Source: Cellulomonas sp. URHE0023
GTDB taxonomy: Bacteria; Actinomycetota; Actinomycetes; Actinomycetales; Cellulomonadaceae
Direction of reading: 5' to 3'
Assembly: GCF_000688475.1 (NCBI RefSeq)
Contig: NZ_JIAN01000007.1
Coordinates: 186,001 to 250,000, forward strand
DNA: 64,000 nt
A program made the translations under genes and the position numbers. Under the pieces are notes generated by a model, which worked only from the letters and a program-made list of their open reading frames with translations, searched no databases and was not told where the DNA came from. Shown here piece after piece: positions 57,608 through 64,000 of this stretch (positions are counted from its first letter, which is position 1; every line of letters starts with the position of its first letter).

Positions 57608-58536
57608 GAGACCTCCGCGTGGCGGTAGCGACCGAGTCCTAGGCCGAGCAGCGACACCAGCCCGGCGGCGACCAGGCCGAGGACTGCGGCACCCACGATG
57701 GCGCCCCACGGCTTGGCGGGGTCGCCGCTGGCCGACTGTGCGTAGCTGATGATCATGCGGCCGATGCCGCCCTTGGTCCCCGTCGAGACCTCCGCGACGA
57801 TCGCACCGACCACTGCGGTCGCGGCGCCGAGCCGCAACGCGGGCAGCAGGTAGGGCACGCTCGCCGGGAGGCGCAGCCCGAGCAGGGTCCGGCTCCAACC
57901 GGCCGCGAGCGCGCGGAACAGCTCGACCTGCGCGGCCGGGGGCGACTGCAGGCCACGCAGCGCACCGACCGCGACCGGGAAGAACGCCAGGTAGGACGCG
58001 ATGAGCGCCACCGACATCCACCGCTGCCACTCGAACGAGCCGATGTGGATCCGGCCGCCCCAGCCGACCACGAGCGGCGCGAGCGCGATGAGGGGCACCG
58101 TCTGGCTGAGCACGACCCACGGCAGGAGCGCCGACTCGGCGACCGTCCACCGCTGCATCAGGAGGGCGACGAGGAAACCGCCGACGGAGCCCAGCACCCA
58201 GCCCGCGAGCGCGACCCGGAACGTGAACCAGCAGGCCTGCAGCATCGCGCTCAGCACGGTCGGGGACCCGACGGCCGAGGTCTCGGGCTCGAGCATCCGC
58301 TGCCCGATCGTCCACACGTGCGGCATCGCGACGTCGTCGGTGCGCGGCAGCACGCTCGCACCGAGGACGTGACCGCCGGTGTCCGGCACGACGAGCTTGA
58401 CGAGCTCCCACAGCACGGCGAGCAGGACCACGGCGAGCAGTCCGACGGCGACCCGTCGGCCGCGGCCCGAGCGGGCACGCTGCGGCGCGGCCGGGGTCCC
58501 GACCGGCGCGCTCGTGCTCGTCGCGAGGTCCGTCAT
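57604..58536 (-). CDS. ABC transporter permease, second subunit
   Basis: A 310-residue permease with a long polar N-terminus (about 28 residues), one helix, a periplasmic stretch and five further helices. The EAA loop region is FRALAAGWSRTLLGLRLPAS near residue 205, followed by GAATAVVGAIVAEVSTG. With the other permease it would form a heterodimeric channel. It overlaps the LLM gene stop by 4 bp. Confidence 0.9.
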   Translation of the reverse strand: MTDLATSTSAPVGTPAAPQRARSGRGRRVAVGLLAVVLLAVLWELVKLVVPDTGGHVLGASVLPRTDDVAMPHVWTIGQRMLEPETSAVGSPTVLSAMLQACWFTFRVALAGWVLGSVGGFLVALLMQRWTVAESALLPWVVLSQTVPLIALAPLVVGWGGRIHIGSFEWQRWMSVALIASYLAFFPVAVGALRGLQSPPAAQVELFRALAAGWSRTLLGLRLPASVPYLLPALRLGAATAVVGAIVAEVSTGTKGGIGRMIISYAQSASGDPAKPWGAIVGAAVLGLVAAGLVSLLGLGLGRYRHAEVS

Positions 58537-59549
58537 CCGGTCGCGACGACGGACGTCGCCATCCCCGGGATGACGCGTTCGCCGTACTGGCGGAGCGTCT
58601 CCTCCTTGTTGTCGTGCTGGAGGTACCCCGCGAACTGCGTGACCCCCAGCGCACGCAGGGCCTCCAGCTTCTCGACGTGCTCCGACGCGCTGCCCAGGAT
58701 GCAGAACCGCTCGACGATGTCGTCGGGCACGAACGCGGCGTGCGTGTTGCCGGCGCGGCCGTGCTCGTTGTAGTCGTAGCCGTCACGGCCGGCGATGTAG
58801 TCCGTGAGCGCCTTGGGGATGGTCGAGTCGGCGCCGTACCTTGCGACGATGTCCGCCACGTGGTTGCCGACCATCCCACCGAACCAGCGGCACTGCTCGC
58901 GCATGTGCTCGCGGTCGTCGCCGACGTACATCGGGGCGGCGATGCAGAACTGGATCGCGTCGGGGTCCCGGCCGGCCTGCTCGGCCGCGTCGCGCACGAC
59001 CTTGATGGTCCACGCGGCGATGTCCGGGTCGGCGAGCTGCAGGATGAACCCGTCACCCACCTCCCCCGTGAGCTTGAGTGCGAGCGGTCCGTACGCGGCC
59101 ACCCAGATGTCGAGGGCCGACCCGCTGGACCACGGGAACTGGACCTTCGCACCGTTGACGTCGACGGCCCGGCTGTTGGCGAGCTCGCGGATGACGTGGA
59201 TGGAGTCGCGCAGCGTCGCGAGGTTCGACGGCCTGCCGTGCAGCGTGCGCACGGCGGAGTCGCCGCGGCCGATGCCGCAGACGGTCCGGTTGCCGTACAT
59301 CTCGTTGAGCGTCGCGAACAGGCTCGCGATCACCGTCCAGTCGCGGGTCGCCGGGTTGGTGACCATGGGCCCGACCATGACCTTGCGGGTGGCCGCGAGG
59401 ATCGCCGAGTAGATGACGAAAGGCTCCTGCCAGAGCAGGTGCGAGTCGAACGTCCACACGTGGCTGAACCCGTACGTCTCTGCCTGGCGCGCCAGCTCGA
59501 CCGTGCGCGAGGCCGGCGGGTTCGTCTGCAGCACGACGCCGAAGTCCAT
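58533..59549 (-). CDS. Luciferase-like (LLM) flavin- or F420-dependent oxidoreductase
   Basis: A 338-residue TIM-barrel oxidoreductase starting MDFGVVLQTNPPASRTVELA. Family features include FSHVWTFDSHLLWQEPFVIY near residue 28, CGIGRGDSAVRTLHGRP near residue 90 and the late FCILGSASEHVEKLEALRALG segment. Members use FMN or F420. Such genes sit beside hydantoinase genes in several genomes; one possible role is oxidation or reduction of a pyrimidine or hydantoin ring (inference). It overlaps the permease by 4 bp. Confidence 0.85.
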   Translation of the reverse strand: MDFGVVLQTNPPASRTVELARQAETYGFSHVWTFDSHLLWQEPFVIYSAILAATRKVMVGPMVTNPATRDWTVIASLFATLNEMYGNRTVCGIGRGDSAVRTLHGRPSNLATLRDSIHVIRELANSRAVDVNGAKVQFPWSSGSALDIWVAAYGPLALKLTGEVGDGFILQLADPDIAAWTIKVVRDAAEQAGRDPDAIQFCIAAPMYVGDDREHMREQCRWFGGMVGNHVADIVARYGADSTIPKALTDYIAGRDGYDYNEHGRAGNTHAAFVPDDIVERFCILGSASEHVEKLEALRALGVTQFAGYLQHDNKEETLRQYGERVIPGMATSVVATG

Positions 59550-59592
59550 GGGCGACCTTTCTCTGGAACGGGTGCGAGCGGTCAGAGCTGGT

Positions 59593-61011
59593 TCAGAGCA
59601 GGTACTGCGTCAGTCCGCGTCGCACGTACTGACCGTGCCCGGCGCGGCCGTGGTAGCCGGTCTCGTCCACCACCACGGACCCGCGGGAGACCACGACGTC
59701 CACGTGCCCGTCGATCTCGTACCCCTCCCACGCGGAGTGGTCCATGTTCATGTGGTGGGTCTTGCCGACGCCGATCGACGTGTGCCCGTTCGGGTCGTAG
59801 ACCACGACGTCCGCATCTGCCCCCGGGGCGACGACGCCCTTCTTCCCGTAGAGCCCGAACATCCGCGCGGGCGTGGTGGACGTGAGCTCGACCCACCGCT
59901 CCAGCGTGATCTCGCCCGTCACCACCCCCTGATACATGAGGTCCATCCGGTGCTCGATCGAGCCGATCCCGTTCGGGATGGCCCGGAAGTCGCCCACACC
60001 GAGGTCCTTCTGACCCTTCATGCAGAACGGACAGTGGTCGGTGGAGACCATCTGCAGGTCGTTGGTGCGCAGCGCCTGCCACATGTGCCGCTGGTGACCC
60101 TCGGCCCGGGAGCGCAGCGGCGTCGAGCACACCCACTTGGCACCCTCGAACCCCGGAGCGCCCAGCTGCTCCTCGAGCGACAGGTAGAGGTACTGCGGAC
60201 ACGTCTCACCGAAGACGTTCTTGCCGTTGTCGCGCGCCCACGCCAGCTGCGCGACCGCCTGCTTGGCGCTCACGTGCACGACGTAGAGCGGGGCGCCCGT
60301 GACGTCGGCCAGCATGATCGCGCGGTGCGTGGCCTCCTCCTCGAGCTGCCAGGCACGCGCGATGCCGTGGTAGTACGGGTCGGTCTTGCCGGACTCGACG
60401 AGCTGCGCCGCGAGCACGTCGATCGCCGGCCCGTTCTCGGCATGCATCATGGTCAGCAGCCCGAGGTCAGCGGCCTTCTGCATGGCCCGCAGGATCTGCG
60501 CGTCATCCGAGTAGAAGACGCCCGGGTAGGCCATGAAGAGCTTGTAGCTGGTGATCCCCTCGGCGACCAGGCCCTCCATCGCCTTCAGCGCGTCGTCGTC
60601 GACCCCACCGATGATCTGGTGGAAGCCGTAGTCGATCGCGCAGTTCCCGGCCGCCTTCTCGTGCCAGGCCGCCAGGCCGTCCATGACGCGCTCACCCGTG
60701 CGCTGGACCGCGAAGTCGATGATCGTCGTCGTCCCACCCCAGGCTGCCGCCCGGGTCCCGGACTCGAACGTGTCGCTCGCGTTGGTGCCGCCGAACGGAA
60801 GCTCCATGTGGGTGTGCGCGTCGATCCCGCCGGGGATCACGTACTTGCCGGTCGCGTCGATCACCCGGTCCACGTTCGCGGCGAGGTCGAAGCCGAGCAG
60901 CGTCGAGCCCGGGTTGAGCACCGCCGCGATCGTCTCGCCGTCGATGAGCACGTCCGCCGGCGTGCGCCCCGTCGCGCCGACCAGCGTCCCACCCGTGATG
61001 AGCGTCTTCAT
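59593..61011 (-). CDS. hydA: Dihydropyrimidinase (D-hydantoinase family)
   Basis: A 472-residue binuclear zinc amidohydrolase that opens dihydrouracil to N-carbamoyl-beta-alanine. Metal ligands are visible: GIDAHTHMELPFGG near residue 58, the carbamylated Lys in GITSYKLFMAYPG near residue 150, MMHAENG near residue 185, YVVHVSAKQA near residue 240 and STDHCPF near residue 315. The ATG at 61011 is the family start. It precedes the LLM gene and follows the ureidopropionase gene on the same strand. Confidence 0.94.
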   Translation of the reverse strand: MKTLITGGTLVGATGRTPADVLIDGETIAAVLNPGSTLLGFDLAANVDRVIDATGKYVIPGGIDAHTHMELPFGGTNASDTFESGTRAAAWGGTTTIIDFAVQRTGERVMDGLAAWHEKAAGNCAIDYGFHQIIGGVDDDALKAMEGLVAEGITSYKLFMAYPGVFYSDDAQILRAMQKAADLGLLTMMHAENGPAIDVLAAQLVESGKTDPYYHGIARAWQLEEEATHRAIMLADVTGAPLYVVHVSAKQAVAQLAWARDNGKNVFGETCPQYLYLSLEEQLGAPGFEGAKWVCSTPLRSRAEGHQRHMWQALRTNDLQMVSTDHCPFCMKGQKDLGVGDFRAIPNGIGSIEHRMDLMYQGVVTGEITLERWVELTSTTPARMFGLYGKKGVVAPGADADVVVYDPNGHTSIGVGKTHHMNMDHSAWEGYEIDGHVDVVVSRGSVVVDETGYHGRAGHGQYVRRGLTQYLL

Positions 61012-61030
61012 GGTTCGGTGTCCTCTCAGG

Positions 61031-61879
61031 TCAGGGAGCGACGATCGGGCCGTACGCCTCGGGCCGACGGTCGCGGAAGAACTGCCACCGCTCGCGCACG
61101 ATCCGCACCTGGTCCAGGTCGAGGTCACGGATCAGCAGCTGGTTCTCGGTCGACGACCCGACCTCGCCGACGTAGTTGCCGTCGGGCCCGACCGCGTAGG
61201 ACGACCCGTAGAAGTTCACGGCCTCGTCGCCGTACTCGTTGTCCTCGAGGCCCACCCGGTTGTTGGCGACGACGAAGTAGCCGTTGGCCACCGCAGCGGC
61301 CGGCTGCTCGATCTCCCAGAGCTTGTTGGAGATTCCGGGCGCCGTCGCGTTCGGGTTGAACACGATCTCCGCGCCGTTCAGCGCGAGCACCCGCCACCCC
61401 TCAGGGAAGTGCCGGTCGTAGCAGATGTTCACGCCGATCTTCCCGACGGCCGTCTCGAACACCGGGTACCCGAGGTTGCCCGGCCGGAAGTAGAACTTCT
61501 CCCAGAACTTGGGCAGGTTCGGGATGTGGTGCTTGCGGTACTTGCCGAGGTACGTGCCGTCCGCGTCGATCACCGCGGCGGTGTTGTACAGAACACCGGG
61601 CTGCTCCTCCTCGTAGACCGGGAGCACGATGACGATGCCCAGCTCCTTGGCCAGGGCCGAGAAGCGCTCCGTCGTCGGACCGGGCACGGTCTCGGCGTAG
61701 CTGTAGTACCCGGTGTCCTGCGTGATGCCGAAGTACGGGCCGTAGAACAGCTCCTGGAACGCGATCACCTGCGCGCCCTGGGATGCGGCCTCCCGGGTCC
61801 AGGCCTCGTGCAGGGCGGTCATCGACTCCTTGTCGCCCGTCCAGGTGGCCTGGGTGAACGCGACACGCACGACTGTCAT
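61031..61879 (-). CDS. Beta-ureidopropionase-like carbon-nitrogen hydrolase
   Basis: A 282-residue nitrilase-superfamily amidase with the Glu-Lys-Cys triad: VIAFQELFYGPYFG (Glu) near residue 44, the Lys in KYRKHHIPNLPKF near residue 110 and the Cys in GVNICYDRHFPEGW near residue 147. N-carbamoyl-beta-alanine is the likely substrate given the dihydropyrimidinase; N-carbamoylputrescine amidases are close relatives. It is the first gene of the operon, opposite the MocR gene. Confidence 0.9.
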   Translation of the reverse strand: MTVVRVAFTQATWTGDKESMTALHEAWTREAASQGAQVIAFQELFYGPYFGITQDTGYYSYAETVPGPTTERFSALAKELGIVIVLPVYEEEQPGVLYNTAAVIDADGTYLGKYRKHHIPNLPKFWEKFYFRPGNLGYPVFETAVGKIGVNICYDRHFPEGWRVLALNGAEIVFNPNATAPGISNKLWEIEQPAAAVANGYFVVANNRVGLEDNEYGDEAVNFYGSSYAVGPDGNYVGEVGSSTENQLLIRDLDLDQVRIVRERWQFFRDRRPEAYGPIVAP

Positions 61880-61966
61880 GGAGCTCCTCCGGTCTTCGTT
61901 CCGCCGACGGTGGCCCCCGGCAGCGGGTGCCGAGGGCTCCCTCGCCTGGAATGTGACTGTCGGGGT

Positions 61967-62034
61967 TGAACATTTCTGTGGCGTTACCGCGAGTTTCATC
62001 TGCGCGAACGCTCGTGTCGAGCGTGTAAACATTT
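61967..62034. promoter_or_regulatory. Operator-like repeats between the pyrimidine operon and mocR
   Basis: The 234-bp divergent region holds two direct copies of T(G/A)AACATTT (61967-61975 and 62026-62034) 59 bp apart, about five and a half helical turns. A 7-bp inverted repeat ACGCTCG-TGT-CGAGCGT lies at 62008-62024. Direct repeats flanking a promoter are typical of MocR-type regulators. Confidence 0.45.
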
Positions 62035-62113
62035 TGAGGGTCGGGCGAATCGGGCGCCTGCGGGGCCCCAGGAGGACCCCGAGAGGCCCTCGTCGGCGTG
62101 CATCCTGACCCGC

Positions 62114-63433
62114 ATGGACCTCGCAGCACACGTCGACGACCGCAGCCCACGCGGCATCGCGGCCACCGTTGCGCGGCTCGTCCGAGGCGGTGACCTGCGG
62201 CCCGGCGACCGGTTGCCCACCGTGCGGGTCCTGTCCGCCGAGCTGGGCGTGAGCCCCGCGACCGTCAGCGGAGCGTGGCAGGCGCTCGCGGCGGTCGGCA
62301 TCGTGACGTCGCGCGGCCGGGCCGGCACCGTCGTCCTGCCGCCCCCCGCGAGCTGGCTCCCGCCGCGGTACCGGGACCTCGCCGGTGGCGCACCTGCGCG
62401 CCTCGACCTGTCCAGCGGGACGCCGGACCCGGAGCTGCTCCCGCTCCTCGGCCCGGCTCTGGCGCGCGTAGCGGTGCAGATGCCCTCGGCCGACTCCGGT
62501 GCCTACCTCTCCTCACCCGTCGTGCCCGCGCTCGAGGCGCTGCTGCGCGAGTCGTGGCCGTTCGCCCCGCAACGCATCACCGTGGTCGACGGTGCGCTTG
62601 ACGCCATCAGCCGCACGCTCGAACGGGTGGCCGGCTACGGCTCACGCGTGGCCGTGGAGAACCCCGGGTTCCCACCGCTGTTCGACCTGCTGGACCAGCT
62701 CGGCCTCGAGCGGGTCCCCGTCACGCTGGACCGCCAGGGCATGCGTCCGGCCGAGCTGCAGGACGCCCTGCAGAGCGGCGCCAAGGTCGTCGTCGTGCAG
62801 CCCCGCGCCCAGAACCCGACCGCGGTCAGCATGACGGCTACCCGGGCACGCGAGCTCGCCGGCGTGCTCCGCCGGCACGAAGCCATCGTCATCGAGGACG
62901 ACCACTCGGGTGAGATCGCGTCCGCCCGCGACGTCAGCCTCGGCGTCTTCCTGCCCGATCGCGTGGTCCACGTCCGCTCGTACAGCAAGTCGCACGGTCC
63001 CGACCTGCGTATCGCCGCGGTGGGCGGACCCGCCACCGTGCTGGACGCCCTGGTGGCCCGCCGGATGCTGGGCCCAGGCTGGACGAGCAGACTCCTCCAG
63101 CACGTCCTGGTCGACCTCCTCACCGACTCGACCGCGGTCGAGTCGGTCGCCAACGCTCGTCGGGTCTACTTCGCCCGCCGTCGCACCCTGCGCGAAGCAC
63201 TGACCACGCACGGCGTCGTCGTCGACCCGGGCGACGGCATCAACCTGTGGCTGCCTGTCCACGACGAACGCACGGCGCTGCTGCGGTTGGAGGCAGCGGG
63301 GATCCGCGTCGCACCGGGGGCGCCGTTCCGTGCCGACCTCACGCCGAGCGACCATGTCCGCGTCACGGTCGGGCTCGTGGACCGGGAGATCGACGACGTC
63401 GCACGAACGCTCGCCCTGGCGGGCGCTAGCTGA
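62114..63433 (+). CDS. MocR-family regulator (GntR HTH fused to aminotransferase fold)
   Basis: A 439-residue regulator. The GntR winged helix covers residues 1-75 (GDRLPTVRVLSAELGVSPAT), and the rest is a class I aminotransferase-like domain with the PLP Lys in RSYSKSHGPDLRIAA near residue 295. MocR proteins bind PLP and an amino compound as effector and often control their divergent neighbours; here that is the pyrimidine operon. The effector may be beta-alanine (inference). The stop overlaps the convergent membrane-protein gene by 8 bp. Confidence 0.9.
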   Translation: MDLAAHVDDRSPRGIAATVARLVRGGDLRPGDRLPTVRVLSAELGVSPATVSGAWQALAAVGIVTSRGRAGTVVLPPPASWLPPRYRDLAGGAPARLDLSSGTPDPELLPLLGPALARVAVQMPSADSGAYLSSPVVPALEALLRESWPFAPQRITVVDGALDAISRTLERVAGYGSRVAVENPGFPPLFDLLDQLGLERVPVTLDRQGMRPAELQDALQSGAKVVVVQPRAQNPTAVSMTATRARELAGVLRRHEAIVIEDDHSGEIASARDVSLGVFLPDRVVHVRSYSKSHGPDLRIAAVGGPATVLDALVARRMLGPGWTSRLLQHVLVDLLTDSTAVESVANARRVYFARRRTLREALTTHGVVVDPGDGINLWLPVHDERTALLRLEAAGIRVAPGAPFRADLTPSDHVRVTVGLVDREIDDVARTLALAGAS

Positions 63434-63989
63434 CCCCGGCCCGGTCCGGCACCGTCTCCGGTGGCGAGGCGGGCACGTCGCGGACCAGGACGACGAGCGC
63501 CGCGAGGACGGCGACGTGCAGGGCGGTTGCCAGCAGCACGGGGATGGCCAGCATCTCGGCCTGCGCGAGGACGAGCATCACGGACGCGCCGCCGAGTGCG
63601 GCCAGAGCGCGGGCGTTGCGGGTCCTGCGGTACTCCGCCGCGGCCGCGAGCACGATCGCCCCGGTCGTCACGACGAGCGCGAGCCGGTAGTACGGGAACC
63701 ACTGCGTGTCCGTGACCACCCGGGTCCAGACCAGCACGGCGACCGCGACGGTCGCCGCATCCGTGACTGCGCGGCACACCATCCAGGTGAGGACGCTCGC
63801 GACCACGATGAGTGCGCCCTGGGTCGCCCGGACCTCCCAGGTGACCGACGCCGGACTGCCCCACAGGAGCAGGACCGGGCTGATGATCGAGCCGGTCCAC
63901 GTCATGTCGAGCATCCGGAAGGTGCCGCTCAGCGCGAACGGTGCCCAGACCAGCACCGTGCCCGCCAGCCAGACCACCGCACCACGCAC
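63426..63989 (-). CDS. Membrane protein of unknown function
   Basis: A 187-residue protein with five or six predicted helices (VVWLAGTVLVWAPFALSG, ALIVVASVLTWMVCRAVTDA, YYRLALVVTTGAIVLAAAA, ALHVAVLAALVVLVRDV among them). I do not recognise it. The GTG at 63989 has GGAGG about 6 nt upstream, at the very end of the window, so this start is plausible, but an upstream start beyond the edge cannot be excluded. Confidence 0.65.
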   Translation of the reverse strand: MRGAVVWLAGTVLVWAPFALSGTFRMLDMTWTGSIISPVLLLWGSPASVTWEVRATQGALIVVASVLTWMVCRAVTDAATVAVAVLVWTRVVTDTQWFPYYRLALVVTTGAIVLAAAAEYRRTRNARALAALGGASVMLVLAQAEMLAIPVLLATALHVAVLAALVVLVRDVPASPPETVPDRAGVS

Positions 63990-64000
63990 GCGGCCCCTCC

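Noticed and set aside
56753-59152. 799-codon extended frame for the ABC ATPase
   Set aside because: Only the last 284 codons are the ATPase; the rest lies antisense-like in another frame across the permease and LLM genes and lacks motifs. ATG 57607 overlaps the permease stop as expected.

Overview
The window is a dense, high-GC stretch of chromosome from a Gram-positive actinobacterium. The gene order (rpsB-tsf-pyrH-frr-cdsA-rlmN; rplS-trmD-rimM-khpA-rpsP; ffh; amt-PII-glnD; ftsY-smc; ileS-folC-DUF4233-ndk), the DUF2469 and DUF4233 genes and the ultrashort ileS T-box fit Actinobacteria, and a Cellulomonas-like member of the Micrococcales is my best guess (inference). Nearly all genes lie on the minus strand and many overlap by 1-16 bp. 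I see no insertion sequence, prophage, CRISPR array, tRNA or rRNA.

Region 1 (1-28.7 kb) is a housekeeping core. It holds translation and lipid genes (rpsB to rlmN, entering the left edge), an exported M23-like protein, a FliA/WhiG-type sigma factor coupled to xerC, DNA-uptake genes dprA and comM, yraN, DUF2469, rnhB and lepB. The ribosomal cluster rpsP-khpA-rimM-trmD and rplS follows. Next come secretion genes ffh and ftsY, a nitrogen operon (amt, PII, and a GlnD without ACT domains) behind a GlnR-like box, then smc, ndk and DUF4233.

Region 2 (28.7-33.7 kb) appears to be an accessory block set between DUF4233 and folC. It carries a TetR/DHA2 efflux pair and the PTS-dependent dihydroxyacetone kinase genes dhaK, dhaL and dhaM.

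Region 3 (33.8-38.6 kb) is folC and ileS, the latter behind an AUC-specifier T-box that looks translational.

Region 4 (38.6-47.9 kb) holds the most unusual locus: five overlapping genes encoding a MoxR AAA+ ATPase, an unrecognised 317-residue protein, a protein with a zincin motif and a vWA domain, an unrecognised 207-residue protein and a PaaK-like adenylate-forming enzyme. It resembles, but is not proven to be, a MoxR-vWA ternary system. Immediately upstream is an NAD-precursor module (phosphoribosyltransferase, PnuC, NadR) and a divergent HAD phosphatase.

Region 5 (48-52.4 kb) has a TipA-like MerR regulator with a classic 19-bp spacer promoter and an internal ribosome-binding site, convergent to a heterodimeric ABC exporter.

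Region 6 (52.5-63.4 kb) is a reductive-pyrimidine catabolism cluster: divergent MocR regulator, beta-ureidopropionase, dihydropyrimidinase, an LLM oxidoreductase, an NMT1/ThiY-type ABC importer, a class III aminotransferase and a YdfG-like reductase. Together they could take a dihydropyrimidine to beta-alanine, malonic semialdehyde and 3-hydroxypropionate. No canonical dihydropyrimidine dehydrogenase is present. A membrane protein of unknown function closes the window.
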